Positions 46,141 through 56,446 of a stretch of 64,000 bases of DNA are shown in pieces. This DNA is from Gnetum montanum (Eukaryota; Streptophyta; Gnetopsida; Gnetales; Gnetaceae). A model generated the notes under the pieces. The model was not told the origin of the DNA. It worked only from the letters and a program-made list of their open reading frames with translations, and made no database searches. The DNA is taken from assembly GCA_015680685.1 (NCBI GenBank), contig MNCI01011044.1, forward strand, positions 95,354-159,353, given 5' to 3'. Numbering within the stretch: the stretch's first letter is position 1; each line of letters starts with the position of its first letter. A program made the position numbers and the translations under genes.

Positions 46141-49100
46141 CCCCTTCAGGATCTTCCCTAATGGCATCATCATTGAAAGTTAGTCATGGTGCTATAGATT
46201 TAGCACATATAAGAGGGACCATGACTACATGGATTGCTTCTTATTTTGCTAGCATACTCTCATATACCAAAATTTCCACTAACATGCGAGTCAGGGCCTC
46301 ATGGTAAGCCATCGACATCATGATTAGGTCGTATAAACTTAGTGCAACGTTTTTCTACTTTGGAGCTTGCCTAACCCAGGTGAGGGTGTCTAGTAAGGCT
46401 TGGCTGCCTTCTTGTTTAGCATTCCCTTCCTCTTTGATTCTTCCTAAAAGATGAATTTCTTGGGGAAAGGTGAATTTGGATCTGGTTTTAGACCCTTGTC
46501 GCAGAGGGAATGTCACTCAGTAATATCAACCTTTTTCTTTGGGGACGGAGGCATGGTTCTGAAGGGTGAAGACACAGGCTTGGGGGCATTTTTGATAATA
46601 CCACCCTTCGGCAATTCACTCGCATGGTGGACCTTCTACTTCGTATGGTGAGGAAGTTGTTCAGTTTTTTTATGCGGAATAGGAGCCATTGAACATGCTG
46701 ACCCCCTAATGAGAAATGGAGTTAGGGTTGTTAACTAGTGGGGTCATAGGGCTTCGCTAATAGGTGGTGCAAAGGTGGAGGCTCACGATGGGACTTTCAA
46801 TATGAAGGATTGTTGTGGGCTTTGATTAGCCACTTGCACCACTGATGCACCGTGTGAAGGCACACGGATTACAAATGGGTGCTGGGGTGGTCTAAAATCA
46901 GTGTCAATGTCAATGACATTCATCACATACCCAGCATTGTTGGCGTTGAGGGGGTCTATGTAGACATACATGGACTAATTTTTAAGGTGCACTAGACTAC
47001 TTTTGTCCAATCTTATTTTCCTTGCTCTATCAACCTTTGAATGTCATCCTATAATACCAAATAGTAATTCGTGTTATGACCACAGAATTGATCATAGTCA
47101 CAAAAACTGTCTAGCCTAAAACCCCTAGGAGTCAGGGGCTCATTGGGTAGGGCCAAGGAGGGATCCCTAAGGAGCTCATAGTAGCACTGATGCCTAGTGG
47201 CTTCTTCCTATGACATCTACTTGTGTCGAATGTATCCTACTGCCAGCAGTTCCTTCAGGACTTTTGAAGGCTTCAGAGGCAACGAGATGTACTACGAGTG
47301 ATCTTTGCACTGAAATTTGGCTTTAGGTAGTGCATATGTCTTGAGTGTAGGTGTAGCAGGCTACGATTCATGGCCTTATTTGGGCATAGGGTTAGCTACC
47401 TACATGGTAGGTTTATTACTATTGTTGATACTACTACTGCTTGGTTTGGCCTTAGGCTTGGTTGCCATAGTAGCTATTGTAGTTGTTTGGGCTTTTCCCT
47501 TTTCCTTTTTGAAGGTGTTCTTAGAAGTGACATAGGTTGGGTCTTTGCTTGCCTCGGCCGCATCTTGTATACTCTTAGTCTAGGAAAAAGCTTGACTAAG
47601 AAAGTGAGGAGCAAGGTAGTACAACTTGGACTTGATGAAGTCATTCATCACACCTTTAAAAATGACCAATAAGTGGGACTCCGTGATGGGCTTGCGGAAT
47701 TCATTGAGAGTTGCACTGCAGTGTTGAATGAACTTCTGGACAGGCTCTAATGGATCTTGCTTCATGTCCATCAACTGATCCAACGTGGTTTTTGGCTTCA
47801 AGTTAAACTTGAAGTGTGTCATGAACTAGGTCAGAAATTCTTCTAAAGTTGAAATGGATGAGTGTGGTAATGCATGATACTAGTTTAGGGCTTTCCCAGA
47901 TAGGGACATCGTGAAGACATGAATGATTGTCTATGGCCATTGTTGCAGTAGCAAGGACTCAGATCTAAAGGTGACAACATATGGATTGGGATCTCCCTCC
48001 CCATCATATTTTCTAAAGTGTGGGAGTGACATCCCTGGGGGTAATGTCAATGCAGGAATCATAGGATTGATAGGATCATCTTGGTAGAAGTCCATGACTT
48101 GCACCATGTCAGACCTAGCAACCTTGAGGAATTTTATTTTCTTTGTGAGGGTCTAGATGAGCTGAAATGCTTGGCCCAAAGCTAGTGATGTGGCAGCAAG
48201 TTGAGGGGCCATAGAGGTAGCTCCTACTGGTGGCATGGCGGTGGTGGTGACATGTCCTACTAATAGTAGCATCAGGATGACCCTTGTGAGCAATGTTGTC
48301 TGTGTTGTCCACCATCCGACAGGTGGTGTCATGACAGCAGTCATGGGTTGGGCTATCGGTTGGACCACGTGTGTTGTCGATAGCGTAGACCATAACCCTG
48401 TGTTAAGTTGTTCCACTTGAAAGGCTTGGTGAAATTGGGGCTACATGCAGTGAGAAATCTACAATGGTTATGGAACAAGTGCAGTAGTGAATGGAACCCA
48501 CCACGAGGATGGGCCAAGGCTTGCCACAATGGGTGGAATTGACATCCACATAGGCATAGATGTAGGAATTGTGCATGGTTGCAAAGTAGGCATACCATGT
48601 ATATGTGGTATATTAGCTGTATTTGGCATATGTTGCATCATAGAAGTTGACTGTTGAATAGCTTGAAAAGGGATAGTAGCTACAAAAGAAATAGGTGACA
48701 TGGTTGAGAATGAACATTGAAACACTGTGGGGTATGCATGGCCACCTATGGTAGTGGAAACTGCAGGCTATAGAAGCATAGGCATAATTGCAAAGGAAGC
48801 AGTAATTGACACTAGGTTGGCCCAAAAGGATTGGGTAGAAGGGATGGGAATGGGATCAATTGGATCCCCTTCATTCGACGAAGGATCGAGTTCCTCTTGC
48901 CCATCTTGGAAAGTGTCATCCTAATTGGACACTATTTCTTGTTGCTCCCTAATCCTAGTCAACTTGATTAGTTGATCTAAAATCCTTTCATATACTTGTG
49001 TTAGTGGTCGAAAAATAGCATGGGTAGGAATGAATTCCTTCCCATTGTAGTAAGCGAACTAGAAGCTACATTTTCCTTTGAGTTCATGCAAACCTAAGGG

Positions 49101-49318
49101 TAGACTCACCTACACCTTGGCACAGAGAAATTTGTAATGATTGTGTTGTTGGGCTAATCCCTCAGGTCCTTAGTTTTGGATCCTAAGAGACTAGAATGTT
49201 TCCAGCATCAGATTTAGCAGTTTTAAGCACCAGTAGTGTCTCGAACTACGATCAAAACTTCAACATTGAAAGAAACTTCCACATTGAAGGCATCAATAGT
49301 AGTGGTGGAGAAAGCCAT
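46141..49318 (-). pseudogene. B3 gag and gag-protease linker
   Basis: Start at ATG 49318 (MAFSTTTIDAFNVEVSFNVE). Pro/Thr/Val-rich middle with AQPMTAVMTPPVGWW near 48340. LGQAFQLIQ and LPHFRKYDGEGDPNPYVVTF near 48000-48180. TAG replaces the ALDWY Trp at 47880-47882. FKFNLKPKTTLDQLMDMKQD and KFIQHCSATLNEFRKPITES follow at 47822-47650, then a Lys-rich basic segment near 47500. The Cys/His motif region near 47120-47080 reads FCDYDQFCGHNTNYY, again lacking the last Cys as in B1. The linker has YVYIDPLNANNAGYVMNVID and FVIRVPS near 46850-46970. Confidence 0.82.
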
Positions 49319-50220
49319 TTTTAACCAAGTATTTATGTAAAAAAAAAGAAAAATCTCAAGATTTATGCAATAGAGTATAGGCAAGTAGATAGAAGTAGAA
49401 ATTAGTGAAGAACAATAGGTCTTACATTTTGCAGGATTCCAAAGAAACCATCGAGGTGACCGACCTGCACCACACAAAGTGTAAACAACTACAAAGAGGG
49501 TGTCACATTCACGCTTAGTGCATGATGTGCTACAGAGCACATGCAAGGTTAACATAAGATGGGTTTGGGTAACTAGCAACATCTTTTCATCTCGTAGGAT
49601 TTCTGAGGAACCATTGAAGCAACCAATTTGTACCACACCAAGTGAAGTATAGAACACATGTAAGACCACCACGGGATAAGCTTAGCAAAGACTTCATGTC
49701 TTCCACAATCCCCTAGGGACTATCAAGGTGACCAACCTATAACACACAAGACAAGATACAGGTCATAGGCGAGAACGCGAGGCAAGAAAATTAATTGGTA
49801 AATGAAAAGGCTTTATATCTTACAGGGCTCTAGAGGAACCATCGAGGTGACCACTCTATATCACACACACACACATGGTGAGTTGTAGACTGCATGCAAG
49901 ACTACTGTAAGGTGGGCAAGCTAACTAACAGTCAAGGTGGCTTTGCATCTCACAGGACCCCCGAGGGACTGATGAAGCGATCATTCTGCACCATGCAAGA
50001 TGGGTACAGAACACATGCGAGACTACCATGGGATGAGCTAGTTAGGTAATCAATTGGAGGCTTCACATTCTATGGGATTCCCTAGGAATCATCAAGGTGA
50101 CCAACCTGCACTACACAAAGTATAAAAAACTACAAAAAGGGTGTCATGTTTACGCTTATGCGTATCAAAGTGTAGGAGGCTCACATAACTACCATGACAC
50201 ATGGAAAAGGCACCCAAAAG
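49319..50220 (-). repeat. B3 leader with six tandem repeat units
   Basis: Units begin near 49420, 49586, 49690, 49813, 49943 and 50068; each includes a CACAGGATTCC-like start, AGGAACCATCGAGGTGACC and CTGCACCACACAAAGTG. Spacing 105-165 bases. Homologous to the four units of the B1 leader, so the array length differs between copies. Confidence 0.75.
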
Positions 50221-50238
50221 GCCCTCCTTCTAGCCCCA
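50221..50238 (-). other. Primer-binding site of B3
   Basis: Minus-strand TGGGGCTAGAAGGAGGGC, six bases inside the LTR end at 50245. One base differs from the A and D1 PBS. Confidence 0.75.
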
Positions 50239-50244
50239 AAAAAC

Positions 50245-51948
50245 TGTTGCGATCGAAAATGTCGGTAGCTGGAAAATTCTGAGGGGCCGACGGGCATGAC
50301 AGTCTTGACCCCATACCCATGGGAGGGCAGTGCTAGGTGTGTGTGGATACGAGGTTCCCTAAACAATTTGGTCAATTAGAAAAGGACTTAATCAGCATCT
50401 ATATATCCTTTTACAACATATATTTTTAGAGATGCAAATGAAAAGCATGTAAAAATGCAAGACAATACTTGGAAAAAATAAAGCAGAAAGGTAATGCAAC
50501 ATGCAATAATAAATAGGAAAAAAAGTAAAATATAGTTAGAAAAGTGCACTGCTCTAAAGCTACAAGTTTTCTCAGTTCAACTAGATATGGTTAGTTTCAC
50601 AACATGATGGAGTGTAGAAATCCCAAAGGTAACCATGACATATGGAGCAAGGCAATTCGTGCGATTGGGCATGGGTTTAAGTGTTGACAGTGCGGGGGTT
50701 CTACCAAGGTGGTAGAATAGAAGGTAAAACAAAATTATCAGCTAAAGGTGCTAAATGTTTGCAGCGTCAAATAGGAATCTTACAATGCTTGATATTGCAA
50801 CATGCTAGTTAGAGAACTTGAATGCCAAAGAAGGAACCTGAAATTCTAAACTGCCAACCTCAGAGTAAATGATTAGCCAACTGTGAGAAGAAGCTAGAAA
50901 AGTTGAAGAGTCTGAAAGTGGAAGAGGCTAGAGATTTGAATGTCACTTTCTAGGATATTTATAGGACCAAGGGCATGTAAGAAGGATGTTTTGGATGCTA
51001 CATACCCTGGACTTCCGTTGACTTGCTCATGCCGCGCATACCAGCATGACCATTGGACGTGCATGACCATTGCGATTATGAGTTGGTTGTGCCATAACTG
51101 TGAGCCTGCCATGCCATAATTGTGTTGTCAACGTCTGGAGACATATGCCAATGGTCCAATTAGGTGATGTGCATTGATGCTGCAAAACCACCTCCATGCC
51201 TTGTTGTGTGTTGTAGCATAGCATGCCTAGCGTAGTGTAGCAGTTTGTCACACATTTTGCTAAAGGTGTAATTCTTGTTTGCTATGCTCTGCTACGCTTT
51301 CTATGCTATGTAGCATAGCGTAGTGTAGTGACCAGACTTGATCACAAACATTTTTCCAATTCATGAACTTTTCTCCATATGTGGCAAGACTTGCAAGTTT
51401 GCCAATTTTGCCTTTTGACCTGCCTTCTTTCCCTTCCGTAGGATTACTATGCCTCGTTGCACCATGTAGCTCAGTGTAGCATAGTAACAAACATAGTTCG
51501 CCGCTTCCTAAATGAAAGGGACACTGTTGAAGGACCTAAAATTGGCTAAAGGAATTGGTTGTGTAGTTCTTGCCATGTTATGCTACATCTCATTCCATAG
51601 CGTAGTGTGGTACTTTTTTCTTCAATTGTCTTCTGAGGCTTGCTATGCTACATAGAAAGATGTAGCATAGCAAACTTCATAACTTAGAAAAATTATTGAA
51701 CTATTCTTTGTACACCTAGAATGCTGTTGCCAACTCCACGCATCATTTCTGAGTAGGCTGTCGACTAGAAAAACTACTTAGGTGGTCAGGCAGGCTTATC
51801 CGTAAGTTGTTTACACCTAAAGTAGAGAATTTGCCGAACTGGCCATCTTGAGCTTAGGGCATTCTCCTTCCAAAGAATAGTTGTAACACTACGTAGTTTG
51901 CGATGCCTAGTGAAACCAGAATGACTTCACATTTTTTGGGGTGTTTCA
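50245..51948 (-). mobile_element. LTR-B3, 5' LTR of B3
   Basis: Intact termini TGTTGCGATCG (left) and GGTGTTTCA (right); 1704 bases. TATA box on the minus strand at 50956-50963 (TATAAATA). Carries the TAGCATAGCG / CTATGCTATG palindrome cluster at 51281-51325. Confidence 0.87.
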
Positions 51949-52640
51949 ACATCTTGTTACCTTCATATCTGAGTCTTTGCGATTGCAACAATGGCCACAT
52001 ATGATCATTCACATCTTCACCATGTCCCTATGTTGGAAAGTGCTAGATTGGTATCACGCATTGCCATGCTCATCCATTTCAACCTTGGAAGAGCTCCTAA
52101 CTTAGTTTGTGACATATTTCAAGTACAACTTGAAGCCTGAAACCACACTGGATTAGTTGATAAGCGTGAAGCAGGACCTATTGGAACTAGTCCAAAAATT
52201 CATTCAACATTGGAATGCAACCCTTAATGAAATCCGTGAGCCCATCATGGACGTCCACTTGTTGGCCATTTTTAAGGGTGCAATAAATGACTTTATCAAG
52301 TCCAAGCTGTACTACCTTTCTCCTCACTCTCTTAGTTAGGGTTTCACTTAGACTAAGAGCATACAAGACGTGGGCAAGGTAAGAAAAGAACTAGCCTACA
52401 TTACTTATAAGAACACCTTCGCAAAGAAGTAAAAGGCCAAGGCCCCAAAAACAATGGTTGCCGCAGTGGCAACTAAGGCTAAGACTAAACTAAGCAATAG
52501 CAATAACAAGAATAGTAAGAAACTAGCCACATAAGCGGCTAACCCTATGACCAAATTGAAACACCACAAAGTTTAGAGCTTAGTACTTGTCCGACCCCAA
52601 ACAAGACCCTGGAACTCACAAACGATGTCGGCTGCATGAT
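51949..52640 (+). pseudogene. C element gag, right half
   Basis: Continues the gag begun at 33121. VTFISESLRLQQW, then LDWYHALP with an intact Trp codon at 52049-52051, FKYNLKPETTLD, KFIQHWNATLNEIREPIMDV near 52200, HLLAIFKGAINDFIKSKLYY, and a Lys/Asn-rich basic region to about 52520. Closed by LTR-D1 at 52641. Plus orientation, B-type. Confidence 0.82.
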
Positions 52641-53716
52641 TGCAACACCTAATTTTTGGCTAAGTACATGGGACCAGCATATACACACACAACGTGTACG
52701 CCCGACATTCATCGGCGTGTACACCCAACATTCCAGCGTATACGCCCAAGTTCACATCGACAGCATATACGCCTAGCACTCACAGCGTACATGTTCAGCG
52801 TATATGCCCAGCTCCCCAGCGTATACGCCCAGGCATTGCAAACATGCAGGCTCGACAACAGGATCTCCAAGGACAGCATGAGGATAACACCGAAGAGCAA
52901 GGATTGAAGCAAGTGGCACCCTTCGGCGTATACGCTCGACGTGGACGCCCAACATTACAGTGTATACGCTTAGCGTATACGCCTAGCGCTCAGCATCTCC
53001 ACCCAGTTCACGCCCAACATTTTCAGCATATACGCCGACCTGATGCGTCGTATACGCCTAGCAGTTGTAACATTTTGTATATTTGTAAAGTGTATGCACC
53101 CGGTCAACGCGCCACGTGTCTCCCATCCTGAGTCTAGCATAACAACCTGTATAAAACCCCCATTTTTTCACTTCCGCGAGACGGTTGGAAAAATCTCGGA
53201 CCACACCAGAGAACATTTATGCTGCGCACAAGAGCTAAAACTTCCTTATGCCCTATACACTGCAGCTAGTTTCCAACGCTCCACTCGCCCTACAAACCGT
53301 CCGAGTCACCTCTGTGTAAGCCGGGGCTTTTCGTCTGCCGTGTGTTCCCACAACTACGTTAGACCGGTGCACTATACTCTGACTCTGTAATTCCATCGTT
53401 TCATTTGCTGCAAGTTCTTTTATAGTTTTACATCAATTTTTCCACGCCTCGTTTACGCTCGGTTTGCATCTGTCTATGCCTTACGCTATTTGCTTCCTTT
53501 ACGCCTGCACGCCGTTTACGCATAACCCAGCGTATTAGCATTTGCGTACGCGCGGGGAAATCCTTGTCTGATCTGCCTACGGACCACCCAAGGTACTCTG
53601 CATCTGCTGCATTCTAGCACACCCTTAGGCATAGGTAGGGTCTTCTATGTCCATCCCGCGATCCCACAACCTCTATTTTTCCTTCCAGTGGGAGACCGAT
53701 GATTACGGGCGGTACA
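52641..53716 (+). mobile_element. LTR-D1
   Basis: Begins TGCAACACC (start inferred from the LTR-F end and the loss of C gag), ends GCGGTACA next to a PBS. TATAAAA at 53150-53156, about 560 bases before the 3' end. The U3 half is dense with GCGTATACGC-type palindromes. A second copy, LTR-D2, lies at 54635-55807. Confidence 0.8.
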
Positions 53717-53721
53717 AAAAT

Positions 53722-53739
53722 TGGCGCTAGAAGGAGGGC
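53722..53739 (+). other. Primer-binding site of D1
   Basis: TGGCGCTAGAAGGAGGGC, five bases after the LTR end; identical to the A-element PBS. Confidence 0.8.
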
Positions 53740-54265
53740 CTCCTTAAAACTTACCCGCAACTCCTAGCGTATACGTTGTTAAGCGTCTACGCCGTTAGCT
53801 GTATGCCGCCCTAACCTTCCCAGTGTTTACACTATCCGATTCTGAAACCTACCTCGTAACTGCCTAGCGTCTATGCTGCACAGTGTTCATGCTCCCAAAC
53901 ACCACCGCTTTGTTCACGCTCATCTGTTTCACGCTCTACTGATTATGCTAACTTCTTTTAAAAGCCTGTCTTGTATGATCTATTTTCACACTTCGAACTG
54001 TATGCTTTGGACTATGCTCTGAACCATTTACGCTTTGTACTGTTTTACTCTTTCCCTGTTTATGCTTTCCATATTTATGCTTCCCTATTTCACCCCCGCA
54101 ACCCCTCATGCGTACGCTCCCCAACGTATACACTGACTACGCTGACACGTTGTATACGCTGTATACACTGACACCGTACGTTGTCCTTCGAAGCATATAC
54201 ACTGCATGCTACATTACAGAAAAACTCCGCCTTTCCAAACTTACTCCTATCCGTGATATAGCATC
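53740..54265 (+). repeat. D1 leader with TTTACGCT / GTATACGCT repeats
   Basis: Variants of TTTATGCT, TTTACGCT and GTATACGCTG recur every 10-25 bases between PBS and gag. Same array, richer in copies, as in the D2 leader. Confidence 0.7.
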
Positions 54266-54334
54266 ATGAACCCTGCTAACAACACCGCTGTCCCCGCTTA
54301 GACCACCGCCATGGACACCATAGCTGTCCAACAG
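54266..54334 (+). pseudogene. D1 gag start, cut by gap
   Basis: ATG at 54266 (MNPANNTAV), collinear with D2 gag at 56447; an in-frame TAG replaces the Gln codon of the TQTT segment. The rest falls in the gap. Confidence 0.65.
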
Positions 54335-54634
54335 NNNNNNNNNNNNNNNNNNNNNNNNNNNNNNNNNNNNNNNNNNNNNNNNNNNNNNNNNNNNNNNNNN
54401 NNNNNNNNNNNNNNNNNNNNNNNNNNNNNNNNNNNNNNNNNNNNNNNNNNNNNNNNNNNNNNNNNNNNNNNNNNNNNNNNNNNNNNNNNNNNNNNNNNNN
54501 NNNNNNNNNNNNNNNNNNNNNNNNNNNNNNNNNNNNNNNNNNNNNNNNNNNNNNNNNNNNNNNNNNNNNNNNNNNNNNNNNNNNNNNNNNNNNNNNNNNN
54601 NNNNNNNNNNNNNNNNNNNNNNNNNNNNNNNNNN
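54335..54634. other. Assembly gap (300 N)
   Basis: Run of N between D1 gag start and LTR-D2. The true distance is unknown, so the tandem arrangement here could partly be an assembly artefact. Confidence 0.99.
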
Positions 54635-55807
54635 GCACTCAGCATCTCCACTCAGTTCACACCAACACGTTCAGCGTATACGCCCAGTGTATACGCCGAC
54701 TTGATACGGCGTATACGCCCAGCAGTTGTAATATTTTGTACATTTGTAAAGTGTATGCACCCGGTCAACGCACCACGTGTCGCCCATCCCGAGTCTAGCG
54801 TAACAACCTGTATAAAACCCCCATTTTTCCACTTCGTCCGGACGTTTTGCAAAATCTCGGAGCACATGAGAGAACATTTACGCTGCAAAAAAGAGCTGAA
54901 ACCCTCTTACGCTGGGAAGCCCTGCACGTTGCGGATCAAGTCTCTTACGCTCCATTCACCCTGCAAACCGCCTGAGTCATCCCTATGTACGCCGGGGCTT
55001 TTCGTCTGCCTTGTGTTCCCACACGACTGTGTTAGATCGGTGCACTATACCTTGACTCTGTAATACCATTGTTTACATTTGCTGCATCAGTTCTTTTACA
55101 GTTTTATGTTAATTTGGCCCACGCATCGTTTACGTCTGTTTACGCTCATGCTTCGTTTGCATCCGTTTACGCTCCACGCTGTTCTGTTACTTTGTTTACG
55201 CTCGCACACCGTTTACGCATAACCCAGCGTATTAGCACTTTGCGTACATGCGGGGAAATCCTTGTCTGATCTGCGTGCAGACCACCCAAGGTACTCTGCC
55301 TTTGTTGCATTCCAGCTTGCCCTCAGGCGAAGGCAGGGTCTTCTGTACACGTCCTGCGATCCCGCGGCCTCTGTTTTTCCTTCTAGCCGGAGATCGATGA
55401 TTTCAGGCGGTACATGGAGGAATCTACTCGAGAGGCGTCGACAAAGAAGTGCAAAACACCATGAACGACCAAGTACCAAACATTAACCGTTAGCCCTTGG
55501 CTGGATGTCATCGCACCATTTTCAAAAGTACATGGGATCGGGGAAATGCAGTTTGAGATGCAAGGGGAGGGGATTGGTTGCAAGAAGGGAAGCTGGGAAA
55601 TTGCTGTTGGAATTTGTGGGAGAGGAATGCTTTCTCATGAATAAGTTATATGATTGGTCCTTTTCAACAGCTGGGTTTTCAGCAGACTCAGAACCAAGAC
55701 ATAGGAGGTGTGTTCTTTGGAGAAACAGGACTCTTCTGTACGCGTCCTGCGATCCCGCGGCCTCTATTTTTCCTTCCAGCTGGAGATCGACGATTTCAGG
55801 CGGTACA
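54635..55807 (+). mobile_element. LTR-D2 with a 317-base insertion near its 3' end
   Basis: Starts inside the gap; TATAAAA at 54811-54817. The LTR reaches a normal end GCGGTACA at 55414. Then come 317 unrelated bases, and then the last about 77 bases of the LTR again (55731-55807), followed by the PBS. So the LTR terminus is duplicated around foreign sequence. Confidence 0.75.
55415..55730. other. Foreign segment between duplicated LTR ends
   Basis: Not similar to any other part of the window. On the plus strand it has coding-like stretches in two frames, for example GEMQFEMQGEGIGCKKGSWE at about 55540-55600 and MIGPFQQLGFQQTQNQDIGG at 55650-55710, separated by a frame break. Origin unknown; a captured host-transcript piece is possible. 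Confidence 0.45.
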
Positions 55808-55812
55808 TAAAT

Positions 55813-55830
55813 TGGTGCTAGAAGGAGGGC
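55813..55830 (+). other. Primer-binding site of D2
   Basis: TGGTGCTAGAAGGAGGGC, six bases after the LTR end. Confidence 0.78.
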
Positions 55831-56446
55831 CCCCTAAAACCCTTACCTGCAACTCCCAACGTATACGCTATTGAGCATCTATGCCGCTTACTGAACGCTG
55901 CCCCAGTTTTCCCAGCATTTACGCTGTCCGGTTCTCAGGCCTGGTTCACAACTGTCTAGCGTCTATGCCGCATAGCGTTTATGCTTTTAAACACATCTAC
56001 ACAGCTTTGTTTACGCTCATCTGTCTCACGCTCTACTGTTTACGCTGTAATTTCTTTTACGAGCCTGTCATTTACGCTGTCTGTCTGTTACGCTAAGCCT
56101 GTGTTTACGCTAAACTGTTACGCCGCAAATTGTTTACGCTGCCTGTTTTACGCTGAGCTTTTCTACGCTGCAACCTGTATTACACTCCCGTTTACGCTAT
56201 GACTACATTTACGCTGTATCTCTACGAGCTCGTTTTACGCTCCCCAGCTTTACGTTGAACCTAATTTTACGTCGTCTTGTTTTTACGCCAACCTACCTTA
56301 CGCCGTATACGCTCTTCAACGTCTACATCGACCTTACACGCTGTATACGCTGTCGCCATACGCTGTCCATCGGAGCGTATACGTTGAACGCTGTACCACA
56401 TTAACTTTTGCATTTCCAGACTTCTCCACATCTGTAACATAGCATC
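55831..56446 (+). repeat. D2 leader with TTTACGCTG array
   Basis: More than twenty copies of TTTACGCT or TTACGCTG between 55915 and 56300, then GTATACGCT variants to 56390. No long frame. It is the least decayed leader array in the window. Confidence 0.75.

Larger units (their letters stand above)
33483..51948 (-). mobile_element. B3, complete 18.5-kb Ty3/gypsy element
   Basis: Full structure in one piece: 3' LTR (33483-35151), PPT (35152-35168), pol (36600-39950), opposing gene (40683-45045), protease and gag (45500-49318), leader repeats, PBS (50221-50238), 5' LTR (50245-51948). Flanking five bases are ATATC (33478-33482) and ACATC (51949-51953), a target duplication with one C/T difference. 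The two flanks join into one continuous gag frame of C. Both LTRs have diverged clearly and the coding frames carry many stops, so the copy is old and not autonomous. Confidence 0.88.

Noticed and set aside
49862-49874. CA microsatellite
   Set aside because: Only a few repeat units within a degenerate leader repeat.
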